From assembly GCF_029762515.1 (NCBI RefSeq), contig NZ_JARVGN010000033.1, positions 1 to 9,739 of the forward strand: a stretch of 9,739 bases of DNA, read 5' to 3'. The position numbers were made by a program, and so were the translations under genes. Every line of letters begins with the position of its first letter. The first letter of the stretch is position 1. The stretch is from Methanocalculus sp. Its GTDB lineage: Archaea; Halobacteriota; Methanomicrobia; Methanomicrobiales; Methanocorpusculaceae. Positions 6,325 to 9,739 of this stretch are shown in pieces. The notes under the pieces are model-generated. The model was not told the DNA's origin. It saw only the letters and a program-made list of their open reading frames with translations, and searched no databases.

Positions 6325-7356
6325 ATGGTACTCGAATTACTCAGAAAGCTCTCGGATGCGCATGGCCTCTCTGGCCGTGAACAGAACATCCGGGAGATCA
6401 TCAAAGAAGAGATTGCCCCTTATGTCGATGAGATCAGAACCGATTCTATGGGCAACCTGATTGCAGTTAAGAAGGGTGGGAACTTCAAGGTGATGCTGGC
6501 TGCCCATATGGATGAGATCGGTTGTATGGTCCAGTATATCGATGACCGTGGCTTCATCAGGTTTGTCACCATCGGTGGCTGGTTCACCCCTGCACTCTAT
6601 GCCCAGCGTGTGATTCTCCATGGAACAAAAGGTCCTGTTACCGGAGTGCTTGGTGGAAAGCCTCCCCATATGATGTCCGATGAAGACAGGAAGAAGACCC
6701 TGAAGCCGGAAGATCTCTTCATCGATATTGGTGTTACATCGGCTAAAGAAGCAGCAGAACTCGGAATCGAGATCGGATGTCCGATCACTATCGATCGGGA
6801 GCTCAGGGAGCTTGCAGGCAGCAGGATCACCGGGAAGGCATTCGATGATCGGGTCGGTGTTGCAATGATCATCGAGACGCTGAAGCAGCTTGAGACTGAA
6901 CATACGGTCTATGCAGTCTTTACAGTCCAGGAAGAGGTGGGGCTGAAAGGTGCAAAGACAAGTGCCTATGCAATCAACCCGGACTGCGCCATAGCAATAG
7001 ACGTCACTATCCCTGGCGATCATCCTGGTATTGAAAAGAAAGATGCGAGTATCGAGATGGGCCAGGGTCCTGTTATCATTCTTGTTTCTGCCAGCGGGAG
7101 AGGTTTGTTATCTGATCAGACAATGGTCCGGTGGTTGAGGAGCACAGCCGATGCATCCGGCATTCCATACCAGATTGAAGTTGGAACAGGAGGCAATACC
7201 GATGCGACTATCATTCATCTTGAACAGGGTGGTATCCCAAGTGTCCCGTTCTCGATTCCTGCCCGCTATATCCACTCCCCGGTTGAGGTGGTGGATATGC
7301 AGGATATCAGGGATGGGATCAGAATCCTTTCAGCGGCATTAAAAACACAGCCATAA
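6325..7356 (+). CDS. M42 family metallopeptidase (TET-type aminopeptidase/deblocking aminopeptidase)
   Basis: A cytoplasmic enzyme of 343 residues, expected to form a large TET-like dodecamer that trims short peptides using two metal ions. All metal and catalytic positions are present: His61 in AAHMDEIG, the bridging Asp in GKAFDDRVG (174-175), the Glu pair in VQEEVGLKGA (203-204), Asp226 in IAIDVT, and His317 in ARYIHSP. The insert between the two halves of the catalytic domain (about residues 68-165) corresponds to the M42 PDZ-like dimerisation domain. Close relatives are often annotated as endoglucanase, which is an old misnomer. Start: ATG 6325 has AGTGA 5 nt upstream. A GTG at 6316, directly after the aminotransferase TAA, is inside that AGTGA. 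Last gene of the operon, followed by an oligo-T/hairpin region. Confidence 0.92.
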   Translation: MVLELLRKLSDAHGLSGREQNIREIIKEEIAPYVDEIRTDSMGNLIAVKKGGNFKVMLAAHMDEIGCMVQYIDDRGFIRFVTIGGWFTPALYAQRVILHGTKGPVTGVLGGKPPHMMSDEDRKKTLKPEDLFIDIGVTSAKEAAELGIEIGCPITIDRELRELAGSRITGKAFDDRVGVAMIIETLKQLETEHTVYAVFTVQEEVGLKGAKTSAYAINPDCAIAIDVTIPGDHPGIEKKDASIEMGQGPVIILVSASGRGLLSDQTMVRWLRSTADASGIPYQIEVGTGGNTDATIIHLEQGGIPSVPFSIPARYIHSPVEVVDMQDIRDGIRILSAALKTQP

Positions 7357-7361
7357 GAGGA

Positions 7362-7420
7362 ATAATCTCTCTTTTTTTCGAAAAAAATTGTTGAGATTAT
7401 CAGGATAACCCGATAATCTC
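7362..7420. terminator. bidirectional terminator-like region between M42 peptidase and lysS
   Basis: T7 at 7372-7378 followed by CG and A7 (7381-7387) makes a 16-bp palindrome with oligo-T on both strands. GAGATTATC (7393-7401) and GATAATCTC (7412-7420) form a perfect 9-bp stem with a 10-nt loop. Read on the minus strand, this hairpin lies just after the lysS stop and is followed by T7, a classic intrinsic-terminator layout. On the plus strand T7 follows the M42 stop by 15 nt. ATAATCTC at 7362-7369 is a second possible partner for GAGATTAT. Confidence 0.65.
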
Positions 7421-7438
7421 TCTGTGGGTATCAATTTA

Positions 7439-8956
7439 TTATTCTGATACTTCGTCTTCGGACTCCGCATCACCGAACCTTATCGGCTTCATGGAGGGGA
7501 AGAGGATCACTTCCTTGATCGAGTTCTGCCCGGTTGCGAGCATCACAAGCCGGTCGATCCCAATCCCGACTCCGCCTGTCGGGGGCATGCCGTACCCAAG
7601 CGCATTGATAAAATCATAATCGATCATCTGTGCTTCGAGATCGCCACGCTGGCGTTTGGCATCCTGTTCTTCGAATCTCGCCTTCTGATCGAGTGGATCA
7701 TTCAGCTCGGAGAAGCCATTTGCAATCTCCATGCCTGCGATAAAGAGTTCAAAACGCTCGGTGAAGCCGGGTTTTGTCCGGTGCTTCTTGGCAAGCGGCG
7801 AGTTTTCAATCGGGAAGTCATAGATGAATGTTGGCTGGATCAGCGTTGGTTCGACATAATGCTCAAAGAAGAGCACAAGGAATTCACCCGGAGTTGCAGC
7901 CTTCTCCCAGCCGTCGATCCTCTCTTTCTCAGCAAGCTCCCTGAGCTCTTCAACCGTCTGGGCATGGATATCAATCCCGGCTGCATCAAGCACCGCTTCT
8001 TCCATGGATATCCGGCTCCATGGTGTGGAATAGTTGATTGGCTCCCCTTCAAAGACAACTTCAGATGTTCCGGCAGCCTCATCGATTATACCTGATATAA
8101 GATCCTCGGTGAGGGTCATCATATCATTGTAATCTGCATAGGCAGAATAGATCTCAACCATCGTGAACTCGGGATTATGATGGGTATCGATATCCTCGTT
8201 CCTGAAGTTCTTTGCAATCTCAAAGACCTTCTCAAACCCTCCGACTATCAACCGTTTCAGGTACAGTTCAGGGGCAATCCTGAGGTAGAGTTTCTGATCG
8301 AGATAGTTGTGGTAGGTGGTAAACGGCCGGGCATTTGCGCCCCCATAAATCGGCTGGATAGTCGGGGTCTCAAATTCCATAAATCCGTTGCCAGAGAGAT
8401 CTGATCTGAGCTTGCTGATGATTCTGCTCCGGGTTTTAAAAATTGACCTTGCCTCATCGTTTGTGATGAGATCGAGGTATCGCTGGCGGTATCTCGTCTC
8501 CACGTTTGTCAGACCATGGTACTTTTCAGGAAGTGGACAGATTGCCTTTGAAAGAAGGGTGATCTCATCAACCCAGATGCTGATCTCGCCAACCTTTGTC
8601 CTGAAGATATGCCCCCTGACACCGACGATGTCCCCGACATCAATATTTTTTGCAAAAAAGGTAAACGCGTCATCACCAAGATCATTTTTCCGGATATAAA
8701 GCTGAATCCTTCCGCTTTCATCTCCGAGATCGGCAAAGACAGTCTTCCCATGTGATCGTTTGGTATAGAGCCTGCCTGCAACAGATACTGCCTCTTCACT
8801 TTTATCATGTGAGATCTCTGAGAATCTGTCTTTTATCTCCGCTGCATGATCTTTTCTTGCATATTCCCAGGGATAGACCAGGATCCCGCTCTCCTGCAGT
8901 TCCTTGAGTTTATCCACTTTCTGTTCATCAAAATTCAGGCCGGGCGTCTCAGTCAT
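7439..8956 (-). CDS. lysS: lysyl-tRNA synthetase, class II
   Basis: A cytoplasmic synthetase of 505 residues that charges tRNA-Lys with lysine. The N-terminal OB-fold anticodon-binding domain begins near VSVAGRLYTKRSHGKTVF (about residues 57-75). The class II catalytic core shows motif 1 (FMEFETPTIQPIYGGANARPF, about 200-222), motif 2 (FEIAKNFRNEDIDTHHNPEF, with the ATP-binding FRNE Arg and Glu), and motif 3 (GVGIGIDRLVML near 475). Length and motif spacing match bacterial-type LysS. Many archaea instead use an unrelated class I LysRS; class II enzymes occur in some methanogen lineages and are usually explained by transfer. The start at ATG 8956 has GAGGA upstream and gives MTETPGLNFDEQ. The frame is open back to an ATG at 9028, but a TATA-like element lies inside that extension. 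Transcribed alone or after the AIM24 gene, with a hairpin terminator at its end. Confidence 0.95.
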   Translation of the reverse strand: MTETPGLNFDEQKVDKLKELQESGILVYPWEYARKDHAAEIKDRFSEISHDKSEEAVSVAGRLYTKRSHGKTVFADLGDESGRIQLYIRKNDLGDDAFTFFAKNIDVGDIVGVRGHIFRTKVGEISIWVDEITLLSKAICPLPEKYHGLTNVETRYRQRYLDLITNDEARSIFKTRSRIISKLRSDLSGNGFMEFETPTIQPIYGGANARPFTTYHNYLDQKLYLRIAPELYLKRLIVGGFEKVFEIAKNFRNEDIDTHHNPEFTMVEIYSAYADYNDMMTLTEDLISGIIDEAAGTSEVVFEGEPINYSTPWSRISMEEAVLDAAGIDIHAQTVEELRELAEKERIDGWEKAATPGEFLVLFFEHYVEPTLIQPTFIYDFPIENSPLAKKHRTKPGFTERFELFIAGMEIANGFSELNDPLDQKARFEEQDAKRQRGDLEAQMIDYDFINALGYGMPPTGGVGIGIDRLVMLATGQNSIKEVILFPSMKPIRFGDAESEDEVSE

Positions 8957-9014
8957 GGAAAATCGTCCTCTGTGATACGGATTGCACTCGCTATTCAACC
9001 CGATGGTATTTACC

Positions 9015-9024
9015 CAATATAATC
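9015..9024 (-). promoter_or_regulatory. TATA-like element upstream of lysS
   Basis: On the minus strand this reads GATTATATTG and lies about 60 nt before the lysS ATG at 8956, predicting a leader of roughly 35-40 nt that contains the GAGGA ribosome binding site. The weaker GGGTAAATACC just downstream is an alternative. Confidence 0.4.
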
Positions 9025-9044
9025 GCATGGAGAAGTATTAAGGT

Positions 9045-9067
9045 GTGAGGGTGGGCTTCATCCTCAC
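9045..9067 (-). terminator. hairpin after the AIM24-family gene
   Basis: GTGAGG (9045-9050) and CCTCAC (9062-9067) form a 6-bp stem with an 11-nt loop that can add a TG/CA pair after one mismatch. On the minus strand it lies 15 nt past the stop of the AIM24-family gene and before the lysS promoter. No T-run follows, so it may equally be an mRNA end-stabilising or regulatory structure. Confidence 0.35.
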
Positions 9068-9082
9068 GTGTACAAGAAAAGA

Positions 9083-9739
9083 TTACCTGGATTTTGCCTG
9101 CACCCTCGGCTCAATGATCGACCAGATCATCTCTGCCAGTTCGCGGACATTCTTTGTCTGGATATAGATCTCGCCAGGTCCGGTGATCTCTGTGACAAGC
9201 CCCTCACCTGAGAGGAGAGTTTCTTTCAGCCCACCAAACTTAGTCACGCGGTACTGGCAGGTATCGCTGAAGGCAACAAGATGGAAATTATCCACAATCA
9301 TCTTTTCACCATCTTTCAGCAGATGCTTGTCAATTGCTCCAAACGTATTAATAAAGAGCGTTCCCTCTCCGGATACCTTGATCATCAACAGTCCCTGCCC
9401 AAAGAGACCTTTTGTGAATCCCTCCCACTTCATATCAAGATCCACACCTTCGGTGGCGGCGAGATAGGATGATTTCTGGACGATAAAACCATTTCCGGGC
9501 GCGATCCCAAGGGTCTCCACATCTCCAAGTGGTGCTGCACTAAAGGCGGCTTCGGCGGGTTCACTACCGGCAGTATAATCAGTAACAAAGAAGCTCTGCC
9601 CGCCAAGGAGGGAAAGCCCGATTGATCCGAGCAGGCTCTTCTCGCGCTTCCTCGTCGATACAGTGATCGAGGGATGCATATATGTCATCGCACCGGCTTC
9701 TGCTGTGATCTTCTCACCGGGACTTAAAGTTACCACAAG
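9083..9739 (-). CDS. AIM24/TIGR00266 family protein, N-terminus cut by the window edge
   Basis: 218 residues are visible; the frame is still open at base 9739 (…LVVTLSPGEK), so the true start is outside and a GTG at 9736 should not be taken as the start. SPGEKITAEAGAMTYM, the glycine-rich GLSLLGGQSFFVTDYTA, APGNGFIVQKSSYLAA, and TKGLFGQGLLMIKVSGEGTLFINTFGAI are hallmarks of the TIGR00266/AIM24 family. It is a beta-rich fold related to tryptophan RNA-binding attenuator protein-like folds. The segment VDNFHLVAFSDTCQYRV and the GPGEIYIQTKN ending are also typical. The yeast member affects mitochondrial architecture; prokaryotic members have no established biochemical role, and no catalytic residues can be named. 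It lies on the same strand as lysS, 126 bp upstream, with a hairpin and a separate TATA candidate between them, so co-transcription is doubtful. Confidence 0.85.
   Translation of the reverse strand, partial: LVVTLSPGEKITAEAGAMTYMHPSITVSTRKREKSLLGSIGLSLLGGQSFFVTDYTAGSEPAEAAFSAAPLGDVETLGIAPGNGFIVQKSSYLAATEGVDLDMKWEGFTKGLFGQGLLMIKVSGEGTLFINTFGAIDKHLLKDGEKMIVDNFHLVAFSDTCQYRVTKFGGLKETLLSGEGLVTEITGPGEIYIQTKNVRELAEMIWSIIEPRVQAKSR

Noticed and set aside
6337..7023. Long minus-strand open frame (228 codons) opposite the M42 peptidase
   Set aside because: It lies wholly inside a gene with complete catalytic motifs, shows no recognisable domain, and has no ribosome binding site; it is an antisense shadow.
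8957..9028. Extension of LysRS to the ATG at 9028
   Set aside because: It covers the TATA-like element and the leader with its GAGGA site, and adds residues not typical of LysS.

Overview
The window looks like a chromosomal stretch from a euryarchaeal methanogen, most likely of the order Methanomicrobiales. This is inferred from gene content and sequence style: a 6-phospho-3-hexuloisomerase, a cysteine-free MutY-type glycosylase tail, a DUF1622 membrane protein, a class II lysyl-tRNA synthetase, and archaeal signals (AGGTGA/GGAGG ribosome binding sites, TATA-like elements, oligo-T ends). No rRNA, tRNA, CRISPR array, insertion sequence or phage gene was seen. Most of the content is housekeeping or transport genes, and no obviously new multi-gene system is present.

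Layout. Positions 3-362 (+) hold the C-terminal end of an A/G-specific adenine glycosylase. It converges, with a 9-bp gap, on a minus-strand pair: an MFS antiporter (905-2062) followed by a small flavin-binding PNPOx-fold protein (372-848). A HAD phosphatase (2151-2837, +) diverges from the MFS gene across a short promoter region that carries an 8-bp direct repeat. After a 238-bp AT-rich spacer comes a cation-diffusion-facilitator (CDF) gene (3076-4023, +), broken by one in-frame TAA at 3526-3528. It converges on a DUF1622 membrane protein (4114-4449, -).

A compact plus-strand operon follows: 6-phospho-3-hexuloisomerase (4634-5209), class I aminotransferase (5221-6315) and M42 metallopeptidase (6325-7356), with gaps of about 10 bp. 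The operon converges on lysS (7439-8956, -) across a bidirectional terminator-like region of hairpins and oligo-T tracts. Upstream of lysS on the same strand is an AIM24/TIGR00266-family protein that runs off the right edge of the window (9083-9739).

How the genes relate. The hexuloisomerase supplies the isomerase step of the archaeal ribulose-monophosphate route to pentose phosphates. The aminotransferase and M42 peptidase suggest linked amino-acid and peptide turnover. The MFS antiporter and the PNPOx-like protein share strand and order and may act in detoxification. The most notable observations are the CDF gene interrupted by a single stop codon, its non-canonical metal-site residues, the competing hairpins between the M42 peptidase and lysS, and repeats in two promoter regions. 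Several start sites are moved inward because Shine-Dalgarno or TATA positions favour them.
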